Source of the DNA: Bacteriovoracaceae bacterium | GTDB lineage: Bacteria; Bdellovibrionota; Bacteriovoracia; Bacteriovoracales; Bacteriovoracaceae | Reading direction: 5' to 3' | NCBI GenBank assembly: GCA_947442115.1 | Contig: CANEVK010000054.1 | Coordinates: 1 to 11,501 of the forward strand | Length of the DNA stretch: 11,501 nt | In this document: positions 7,060-11,501 of the stretch, piece by piece | Layout of the letters: the number at the start of each line of letters is the position of its first letter | Position numbering within the stretch: the first letter of the stretch is position 1 | The notes under the pieces: generated by a model | The model's database searches: none | Told to the model about the DNA's origin: nothing | Seen by the model: only the letters and a program-made list of their open reading frames with translations | Made by a program: the position numbers and the translations under genes

Positions 7060-7413
7060 TTAATGGGGAGTGAGCATTTTTTTTATTTGCTGAGGAACTT
7101 CAAAGGGATCAAAAGGACGCTTGAGGTGGCCTATAATATTGCCTATCCCTAAGTTCTCCTGAAGCCCATCAATAATAATAAAAGGTGTCTTTTTCAACAA
7201 TTCAGAGCCCTGGTATTGCTCATTAAAGCGGTTAACACCATTTTTATATGTTTTGTAATCCAAAACCAGTACTGAAGGTTTCAGGTCCTCCACCAGGTAA
7301 GAAAAATCATCCACATTTTCTAAGCAATAAAATGAAAAACCTTGATCTTTAAAGACCTTTTCCAGTAAGCCTGTGGCAAAGGTATTTGTATCTATCCATA
7401 AAATAAGACCCAT
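7060..7413 (-). CDS. Single-domain response-regulator receiver, degenerate
   Basis: A 117-residue protein with the CheY-like receiver pattern and no output domain. The first strand and acidic pocket read LWIDTN (5-10), where typical receivers have two adjacent acids; only D8 remains. The phosphoacceptor strand VLVLDYKTY (48-56) keeps D52. The strand that normally ends in Thr/Ser reads FIIIDG (78-83), and the conserved lysine is present in LKRPFDPFE (K98). So aspartate and lysine persist, while the second acid and the switch hydroxyl are lost or shifted. Metal binding and phosphorylation may be altered; it may act as a phosphate-independent or sink-type receiver. A weak ribosome site (GGTGA) precedes the ATG. 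It is divergent from the 95-residue gene by 49 bases. No sensor kinase is nearby. Confidence 0.75.
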   Translation of the reverse strand: MGLILWIDTNTFATGLLEKVFKDQGFSFYCLENVDDFSYLVEDLKPSVLVLDYKTYKNGVNRFNEQYQGSELLKKTPFIIIDGLQENLGIGNIIGHLKRPFDPFEVPQQIKKMLTPH

Positions 7414-7426
7414 GATTCACCGATCT

Positions 7427-7454
7427 TTGACAAAAGTTTAAAGAGCAATCTAAC
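7427..7454 (+). promoter_or_regulatory. Candidate sigma-70-type promoter for the 95-residue gene
   Basis: A perfect TTGACA (7427-7432), a 16-base spacer and TCTAAC (7449-7454, 4 of 6 matches to TATAAT). Only 8 bases separate the -10 box from the ATG at 7463, and the bases between read TCTCCTT, which is not a ribosome site. The transcript would start at or almost at the ATG. The perfect -35 and near-ideal spacing give moderate support. Confidence 0.45.
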
Positions 7455-7462
7455 ATCTCCTT

Positions 7463-7750
7463 ATGAAAAAAGAAATCCTCAAAATTAAAATCATTGATAA
7501 ACAAACTCAGCAAATCCTTTTTGAGTACCCAATAAATGAAGCGGATCAGGCCTATGCTCAGGCAGGTCAACTCGAAGAGATGGGCCTTGATATCATGATA
7601 TCGATGCCAACGTTGAGTGAATCCTTATCTCAGTCACTAGGACATGGGCCTCAAGTGACAGCAGCTTATCTAGAAAGTGTTGAGGAAGAAATAGAGCACC
7701 ATGAAGGCTCTTGTTGCTTCGAAGATGAATCCAAAAACAAATTAAACTAA
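7463..7750 (+). CDS. Conserved-looking hypothetical protein with C-terminal Cys-Cys
   Basis: I do not recognise this 95-residue protein. Its N-terminal half alternates charged and hydrophobic residues in a way that suggests two beta strands (ILKIKIIDKQ, QILFEYPI), then a helix (NEADQAYAQAGQLEEMG) and another strand (DIMISMP). The C-terminal part is acidic (SVEEEIEHHEG) and ends with an adjacent cysteine pair (C84, C85) in GSCCFEDES. No signal peptide or membrane span is visible, so it is probably cytoplasmic. The cysteine pair next to two histidines (H79, H80) could bind metal or be redox-active, but this is speculation. The start is supported by the promoter-like element immediately upstream. 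It is divergent from the receiver gene, and the next plus-strand gene lies 82 bases downstream. Confidence 0.7.
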   Translation: MKKEILKIKIIDKQTQQILFEYPINEADQAYAQAGQLEEMGLDIMISMPTLSESLSQSLGHGPQVTAAYLESVEEEIEHHEGSCCFEDESKNKLN

Positions 7751-7800
7751 ATCTGTTATTAGACTTTAAGGAATTATTAAGTCCCTCTCCTCTTAGGTCT

Positions 7801-7813
7801 TGATCTAAGATCA
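7801..7813. repeat. 13-base perfect palindrome upstream of the small secreted protein gene
   Basis: TGATCT-A-AGATCA is a perfect dyad with 6-base arms around one central base, ending 7 bases before the AGGAGG ribosome site of the gene at 7833. Its place in the leader or promoter region suits an operator or a short RNA hairpin. An overlapping arm pair, TCTTAG (7791-7796) and CTAAGA (7805-7810), offers an alternative hairpin with an 8-base loop. The centre differs from an FNR box. Function is unproven. Confidence 0.3.
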
Positions 7814-7832
7814 TTAAACCAGGAGGCGAGTG

Positions 7833-8081
7833 ATGAAAAAAATTCTTTTTTTATTTTTTGTTCAGGTTATTTTTCTACCATTAAGTTTGGCCCGACAAGC
7901 TGGTGAAGGATCATCAGGGATGAACAGATCGCAGGATGTATTTGATGGACGTGGTGAAACGAAATATAATGTCGAAGCTCATGAGCAAGACCGTCTAAGA
8001 GACAGGCAGAAGATTCAAAAACAAGAAGCGGATTTAAAGCGTGAGCGCCTAAAAAAGAAAATTCATCAAAAAAATCCTTAG
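7833..8081 (+). CDS. Small secreted or periplasmic charged protein
   Basis: An 82-residue protein with a clear Sec signal peptide: MKK, a hydrophobic core (ILFLFFVQVIFLPLS) and a likely cleavage after LSLA (about residue 20). The mature part of about 62 residues starts with a Gly/Ser-rich segment (GEGSSG). It ends in a very highly charged helix-forming stretch (EQDRLRDRQKIQKQEADL and the Lys/Arg-rich tail), which may form a coiled coil or bind an acidic surface. I recognise no family. The ATG at 7833 is chosen over the GTG at 7830 because AGGAGG (7821-7826) sits 6 bases before it, a near-ideal ribosome site. Its stop codon overlaps the stop of the convergent TonB-dependent receptor gene by 4 bases. 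The gene is probably real; its role is unknown. Confidence 0.75.
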   Translation: MKKILFLFFVQVIFLPLSLARQAGEGSSGMNRSQDVFDGRGETKYNVEAHEQDRLRDRQKIQKQEADLKRERLKKKIHQKNP

Positions 8082-9889
8082 ATCTCTGAATTTAGTTCGA
8101 AAAAGTAAGCTCTTGGCATGACTGAGTAACCATAAAGCTCCTCGTAATCTCGAGAAAAAAGGTTACTGACTCGAAGGCCAAGACTTACTTTTTTGAAAAA
8201 GTATCTAATTCCAAAATCAACTGTTTCGAATGAATTGAGTTTTGTTTCTTTCCCGTCAGGATCCAAATCAAACCTGTGAGAATACCATTTAAATTTTGTT
8301 TCAAACTCCCACTTCTCCGTCAAAGTATGAACGATGCTTACTAACCAATTTTGACGTGGTCGCCTTAAAACGACTTCCTGATTCTCTTTAAAATCTTGGA
8401 ACGCATAAGAAGCTCGGCACAGAATTTCGCTTAAAACAACTTTTCCATTGAGCTCTACCCCTTGTGCTGTAAATTCTGATTGATTCAAATATCCCTGACC
8501 TTTAACATAGGTAATAAGATCAAAAAGATTATTTTGAAATATGTTCACACCGCCGCCCAATCTTGAATCCCAGTATTCCCAGCGAGCTTCTAGAGAATTA
8601 TTTTTTTCAGGTTTTAGGCCTTGATTGCCAATGGGATCACCAGCTATTTCTGGAGCATATAGTTGATACAAGGATGGAGCTTTATATCCTTGAGAGGACT
8701 GAAAACCAAATTCATGGAAATTTTTTCTATAAAGCAAACCAGCGCTTCCTGTTTGAAAGTCTCCATACTTTTGATGCTGCTCAGATCTTATTCCAGCCTG
8801 AAGCTTTAAAGTTTCGAACTGGAAAGCTGACTGCAGAAAAAAAGCGTGGACATCAAATCCCCTCTCCATATTTTCAAGCTTAAATTCTTCATGCTGAGAG
8901 GCCAGTCCCATGAGGTAGTCTTGATTTGAAACTTTTTGCCTAAAAAGAAATTCATTTTCAATGTTTGAACCATTGATCGAATCCTGACCCTGTAACAAAG
9001 TATCTACAAATCTCTGATGCCTATTGATCCCATTTCTGAACGAAAGACCCTGATGAGGGCTTAATTTGAAATGAGTTTTCTGTTGCAAGATGTATTGATC
9101 ATTTTGACTTTTATCATGTGAATTGTCTGTCTTGGTTCCATCAAGTTCGTTACGGCCACGAATAAAATTAATGAGGAGATCAGAATGAGTTTTTTCACTC
9201 CATTGATGACCCGAAGAAGAAGAAACCTGAAGGACTGAGGCACTATCAGCTTCTTTGGCATGAAACCTTTTTTGATTGAGTCTTGAAATACCATCTGTTC
9301 GCATTTGATGTAAGACAAGACTCCCTTTTGATTTTCTGTCGTTGGTTGCCCAGTCTCTTCGCAGAGAACTATCCACCGTCCCAAAACTCCCCCCCATGAC
9401 TTGAACAGTGGTTAAAGGAGCTGTCTCACCTTTATGAGTTATCAATTCAATCGCTCCCCCCATGGCGTCAGATCCAAGCATCACTGCTTGCGGGCCCTTG
9501 TAAATCACAATTTCCTTAATCAGAGGTGTCGTAAAAAAAGCGAGATCAAATTGTCTATCAACATTAGAGACATCGTTAATTTTGAGTCCATCCAAAGTAA
9601 AGACGACATGTCGAGAATCTACTCCACGCATAAAGACACTGGTTCGGCCTCCAGGGCCCCCATCTTGACTGAGAATAAGACCAGGAACATCTCTTAGGAG
9701 AACTGAAATAGATCTAAGGGAAGAATGTGGGTAGTGCTCAGAGGTTAATTTTGTAGAATCACCAAGATTAAATTGCTGAAAATCCTTCCAGGCCAGGATT
9801 TCAATTTTATCTAGATCATAAACTTCATCTGCCCAAACCATTGGACATACAAAAAAAATTATCAGGCACAAGATTGGCCAGCTTGACAT
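8078..9889 (-). CDS. TonB-dependent outer-membrane receptor, BtuB-like (cobalamin uptake)
   Basis: A 603-residue outer-membrane receptor. Residues 1-20 are a Sec signal peptide ending VWA, cleaved before D21. A TonB-box-like stretch DKIEILA follows (27-33). The plug domain (about 45-150) contains LLRDVPGL, GGPGGRTSVFMRGVDSRH, VFTLDGLKIND and GSDAMGGAIELIT. The rest is a beta barrel rich in alternating aromatic strands, ending GYSVMPRAYFFELNSEI and thus resembling the end of BtuB, though the last residue is Ile and not the usual Phe. Length matches BtuB (about 614 with signal). The frame extends upstream to 9976, but that part encodes the riboswitch; the ATG at 9889 has GGAGG 6 bases before it and begins the signal peptide. 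The cobalamin riboswitch makes corrinoid transport the best substrate call. No btuCDF partners are in the window. Confidence 0.9.
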   Translation of the reverse strand: MSSWPILCLIIFFVCPMVWADEVYDLDKIEILAWKDFQQFNLGDSTKLTSEHYPHSSLRSISVLLRDVPGLILSQDGGPGGRTSVFMRGVDSRHVVFTLDGLKINDVSNVDRQFDLAFFTTPLIKEIVIYKGPQAVMLGSDAMGGAIELITHKGETAPLTTVQVMGGSFGTVDSSLRRDWATNDRKSKGSLVLHQMRTDGISRLNQKRFHAKEADSASVLQVSSSSGHQWSEKTHSDLLINFIRGRNELDGTKTDNSHDKSQNDQYILQQKTHFKLSPHQGLSFRNGINRHQRFVDTLLQGQDSINGSNIENEFLFRQKVSNQDYLMGLASQHEEFKLENMERGFDVHAFFLQSAFQFETLKLQAGIRSEQHQKYGDFQTGSAGLLYRKNFHEFGFQSSQGYKAPSLYQLYAPEIAGDPIGNQGLKPEKNNSLEARWEYWDSRLGGGVNIFQNNLFDLITYVKGQGYLNQSEFTAQGVELNGKVVLSEILCRASYAFQDFKENQEVVLRRPRQNWLVSIVHTLTEKWEFETKFKWYSHRFDLDPDGKETKLNSFETVDFGIRYFFKKVSLGLRVSNLFSRDYEELYGYSVMPRAYFFELNSEI

Positions 9890-9891
9890 GC

Positions 9892-9908
9892 ATTTCCTCC
9901 GCGGGAAT
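9892..9908 (-). promoter_or_regulatory. Hairpin able to hide the receptor's ribosome site
   Basis: On the minus strand TTCC (9907-9904) can pair with GGAA (9897-9894) around a CGCGGA loop; with one bulged A the stem may lengthen to include CAT/ATG. The GGAGG ribosome site of the receptor lies half in the loop and half in the stem. Cobalamin riboswitches commonly control translation through such a 3' hairpin docking with the aptamer. No run of U follows, so transcription termination is less likely here. The pairing is seen; its use is inferred. Confidence 0.4.
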
Positions 9909-9916
9909 GTCAAAAC

Positions 9917-10024
9917 TCCAAAATCGTATCTGGCTTCCTTGTTAAGGTTACAGTTGCGGGACAGCGTTGGATTCACACCAACTTCCGGTTCTTTGGAATC
10001 AATAACTTGAGCCTACATTTGGTC
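9917..10024 (-). promoter_or_regulatory. Cobalamin (B12) riboswitch
   Basis: Read on the minus strand, this leader carries the cobalamin aptamer core in the right order: GGAAGTTGGTGTGAATCC (9986-9969), CTGTCCCGC (9964-9956), GCAACTGTAA (9957-9948) and the B12 box AGCCAGATAC (9935-9926). GGTGTGAATCCAAC can form the expected stem, CCTT/AAGG another. A closing helix can form between TCCAAA (9997-9992) or the CCAAA at 10022-10018 and TTTGGA (9922-9917), so the 5' limit is uncertain. The aptamer ends about 30 bases before the ATG of the TonB-dependent receptor; with bound cobalamin, expression would fall. Primary motifs make the identification strong; the exact structural class was not determined. 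Confidence 0.93.
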
Positions 10025-10068
10025 ATTCGAAATGGGTAGTTTTTTTATTTTTCTAGCAGAAATCGAGC

Positions 10069-10074
10069 TATAAT
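10069..10074 (+). promoter_or_regulatory. TATAAT -10-like box for the PilZ gene
   Basis: A perfect TATAAT lies only 5 bases before the ATG at 10080, and no ribosome site is visible there. Transcription from it would start at about the ATG, implying a leaderless message. The region 17 bases upstream is T-rich with no good -35. Confidence 0.4.
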
Positions 10075-10079
10075 TAAGC

Positions 10080-10388
10080 ATGGACGAAATCAATAATCGG
10101 GAGCACTCGCGCTTCTCTTTTCCGGCCGGATCATGGGTTAAAATTGTCATCAAAGGACAAAGTGCCAATGATTTTAAAATGTATGAACTCATTGATATTT
10201 CCCAAGGTGGGATAAGTTTTAAATCACATGTGAGCCATGAATTTAAAAGAGGCGTGGAATTTTATGTTATGGAGATAGGGGAAAAAATTATCAAAGAAGC
10301 CCTCTTGGGTAAAGTCAGATACGTCAAACCACTTAATGAACTCAAAATAGAGCTTAAAGTAGGCGCTGAATTTATTGAAAGACTTTAA
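10080..10388 (+). CDS. Single-domain PilZ protein, probable cyclic di-GMP receptor
   Basis: A 102-residue protein consisting of one PilZ domain. Both ligand motifs are intact: RxxxR at R7-R11 (NREHSRF) and [D/N]xSxxG at D39-G44 (DISQGG), followed by the usual GISF strand. The later GKVRYVKP (78-85) and the final strand with GAEFIERL are also typical. Single-domain PilZ proteins sense c-di-GMP and act through protein partners on motility, pili or polysaccharide; no partner is evident here. The start is fixed by the closeness of RxxxR to the N-terminus. It is divergent from the riboswitch-controlled receptor and converges with hpf, ending 9 bases before the shared hairpin. Family call is firm, target unknown. 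Confidence 0.88.
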   Translation: MDEINNREHSRFSFPAGSWVKIVIKGQSANDFKMYELIDISQGGISFKSHVSHEFKRGVEFYVMEIGEKIIKEALLGKVRYVKPLNELKIELKVGAEFIERL

Positions 10389-10417
10389 AAAATTTAAAGG
10401 GCCCATAAAGGGCCCTT
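10387..10417 (-). terminator. Intrinsic terminator of the rpoN-hpf unit
   Basis: AAGGGCCC (10397-10404) and GGGCCCTT (10410-10417) form a perfect 8-base-pair, GC-rich hairpin with an ATAAA loop. On the minus strand it begins 6 bases after the hpf stop and is followed by TAAATTTTTT, a suitable U tract. On the plus strand no T run follows, so it would stop PilZ transcripts less efficiently. Confidence 0.8.
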
Positions 10418-10422
10418 GATGA

Positions 10423-10812
10423 TCAAGCGGACTGCTCCTCTCTTTCTTTTTCTTGAAACTCTATCTCATCCCACATCCTGCCCTCAATCTCTTTATATTT
10501 TGGAGTTTGATAAGGAGAATGGTGAATTCTATTCTTATAAATATCTTTTTGTTTTTCAAACTGTCTTTCGATCTTCTCGATACAAAGATCTAGGGATTTA
10601 TACATATTATCTGCATAGGCTTTTGCGAAGAAATCAAATTTTGGGCCATGAACTTTAATTTCTGCCCAATGTTCATCACCATGAACCCAGCAAACCCATG
10701 AAACAGAGGTATTGCCTTCAAAATACTTTTCTAATTTTTCTGATTTTTCTTGTATTCTTTGATCAAGTGCAGGTGTGTGTTTCAGATGCTTGAAAGAGAT
10801 TTTTAATTTCAT
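10423..10812 (-). CDS. hpf: Ribosome hibernation promoting factor (HPF/RaiA family, short form)
   Basis: A 129-residue protein of the HPF/RaiA family (also called sigma-54 modulation protein), which binds the 30S decoding region in stationary phase and stalls or dimerises ribosomes. Residues 1-95 have the beta-alpha-beta-beta-beta-alpha pattern: KISFKHLKHTPALDQRIQEK, a helix rich in lysine, the strands VSWVCWVHG and HWAEIKVHG, then ADNMYKSLDLCIEKIERQFE. A charged tail of about 34 residues follows and may correspond to the RaiA tail; it is shorter than the second domain of long HPFs. The ATG has GAGG 8 bases upstream. It follows rpoN after 79 bases, the classic proteobacterial neighbourhood, but ptsN does not follow; a terminator does instead. 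Confidence 0.92.
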   Translation of the reverse strand: MKLKISFKHLKHTPALDQRIQEKSEKLEKYFEGNTSVSWVCWVHGDEHWAEIKVHGPKFDFFAKAYADNMYKSLDLCIEKIERQFEKQKDIYKNRIHHSPYQTPKYKEIEGRMWDEIEFQEKEREEQSA

Positions 10813-10891
10813 AATACGTGCCTCAAATTAAATTTTTAGAACTCACACTATAAAATAACTGATAAAACTTACGACATTACTAACCCCCTTT

Positions 10892-11500
10892 TTATTTTTT
10901 GCGTTTAGAAGATGGAGCAATACTCATCATCTCTCGGTATTTAGCAACTGTTCTTCTGGCAACAACAATATCTTTAGTACTCAGTAATTCAGAAATTTTC
11001 TGATCAGATAACGGCCTTTTCGGATCTTCGTGACTGATCATTTCTTTAATTTTGAGTTTTAAGCTTTCGCCTGCGATATCAATCCCACCATTTTTGCCGC
11101 CAATACCAGCGTTAAAAAAATATTTTAATTCAAAAGTTCCTATCGGTGTATGCATAAATTTATTTGTCGTGACTCGAGAGACTGTCGACTCATGCATACC
11201 AATTTCATTTGCAATATCTTTCAAAATCATCGGCTTTAGGAAAGCTGGACCTTTTTTAAAAAACTCCTGCTGGTTTCTTACGATTGAATTAGAAACCTTG
11301 TAGATCGTCTTCTGTCTATTTTCGATTGATTTAATGAGCCACATGGCCGAGCGTAATTTATCTTGCACAAATTCTTTTGCTTCAGCATTGCTGTCTTGAT
11401 TTTTCATTAATGATTTGTACAAATTAGATACTCTTAAACGAGGAACACCTTCATCATTAATTTGAACGACAAACTCTCCCCCGACTTCGGCTACAAAAAT
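10892..11500 (-). CDS. rpoN: RNA polymerase sigma-54 factor, C-terminal part
   Basis: RpoN directs RNA polymerase to -24/-12 promoters and needs AAA+ activators. Only the last 202 residues are in the window; the frame is open from the right edge (codon beginning at 11500), so the true start lies outside. Visible parts are the end of the core-binding region (VVQINDEGVPRLRVSNLYK), the helical region with IENRQKTIYKVSNSIVRNQ, the helix-turn-helix LKDIANEIGMHESTVSRVT that reads the -12 element, FELKYFF, PLSDQKISELL and the diagnostic RpoN box ARRTVAKYRE near the end. All key elements are intact. A TTG inside the frame at 11422 is not the start, since conserved sequence continues before it. Confidence 0.97.
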   Translation of the reverse strand: MFVAEVGGEFVVQINDEGVPRLRVSNLYKSLMKNQDSNAEAKEFVQDKLRSAMWLIKSIENRQKTIYKVSNSIVRNQQEFFKKGPAFLKPMILKDIANEIGMHESTVSRVTTNKFMHTPIGTFELKYFFNAGIGGKNGGIDIAGESLKLKIKEMISHEDPKRPLSDQKISELLSTKDIVVARRTVAKYREMMSIAPSSKRKK

Positions 11501-11501
11501 A

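Noticed and set aside
7762..7783. Imperfect inverted repeat after the 95-residue gene (GACTT ... AAGTC)
   Set aside because: The arms are short and AT-rich and no T run follows, so a terminator call is not supported.
7802..7813. FNR-like site upstream of the secreted protein gene
   Set aside because: The half-sites are separated by five bases, not the required four, and the right half-site is incomplete.
8563..8883. 106-residue plus-strand frame inside the receptor gene
   Set aside because: Antisense shadow of a conserved beta-barrel coding region with no family resemblance.
9061..9384. 107-residue minus-strand frame inside the receptor gene
   Set aside because: Out-of-frame shadow on the same strand; the main receptor frame is uninterrupted, so there is no frameshifted domain here.
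9890..9976. Upstream start for the TonB-dependent receptor
   Set aside because: The added residues are a translation of the cobalamin riboswitch core and place the signal peptide internally.
11052..11303. 83-residue plus-strand frame opposite rpoN
   Set aside because: Antisense to the conserved helix-turn-helix region of rpoN; no independent evidence.

Overview
The window looks like an AT-rich, Gram-negative bacterial chromosome. The outer-membrane TonB-dependent receptor, the rpoN-hpf pair and the single-domain PilZ and receiver proteins all point that way. The base composition and protein style recall Bdellovibrionota, possibly a Bacteriovorax-like member, but this is an impression from reading and not a proven placement. 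Coding density is very high and no gap between genes exceeds 300 bases. No tRNA, rRNA, insertion sequence or CRISPR array was seen.

Layout. (1) 1-601, minus strand: the first 200 residues of a fold-type IV PLP enzyme (PabC/IlvE/Dat superfamily), running off the left edge. (2) 677-6519, plus strand: a tightly packed six-gene operon for pantothenate and coenzyme A: a ketol-acid reductoisomerase (KARI)-like reductase, panB, type III pantothenate kinase coaX, coaBC, panC, then the ribosome-associated GTPase hflX. Four junctions overlap by 1-4 bases and the fifth has 3 bases between stop and start. (3) 6561-6992, plus: a small protein that is essentially DnaA domain I behind a basic tail, with no ATPase or DNA-binding domain. 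(4) 6942-7413, minus: a possible 31-residue membrane peptide and a degenerate CheY-like receiver. (5) 7463-8081, plus: an unknown 95-residue protein and a small secreted charged protein. (6) 8078-10024, minus: a BtuB-like TonB-dependent receptor under a cobalamin riboswitch. (7) 10080-10388, plus: a stand-alone PilZ domain. (8) 10387-11500, minus: the 3' part of rpoN, then hpf and a strong terminator.

How the genes fit together. PanB makes ketopantoate from 2-ketoisovalerate and methylene-tetrahydrofolate. A reductase must turn it into pantoate, PanC joins that to beta-alanine, CoaX phosphorylates the pantothenate, and CoaBC carries out the next two steps to 4'-phosphopantetheine. No PanE-type reductase is visible; the KARI-like protein holds that slot and keeps the KARI catalytic residues, so it is the best candidate for the missing ketopantoate reductase. 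The divergent PLP enzyme could feed the same pathway, either through folate (if PabC-like) or through 2-ketoisovalerate (if IlvE-like). The receptor with its B12 riboswitch indicates regulated corrinoid uptake.

The most noteworthy items are the KARI-like reductase in the pan operon, the free-standing DnaA domain I protein, the B12 riboswitch (which also shows that the receptor starts at 9889), and several genes whose -10-like box sits so close to the ATG that leaderless mRNAs are plausible.
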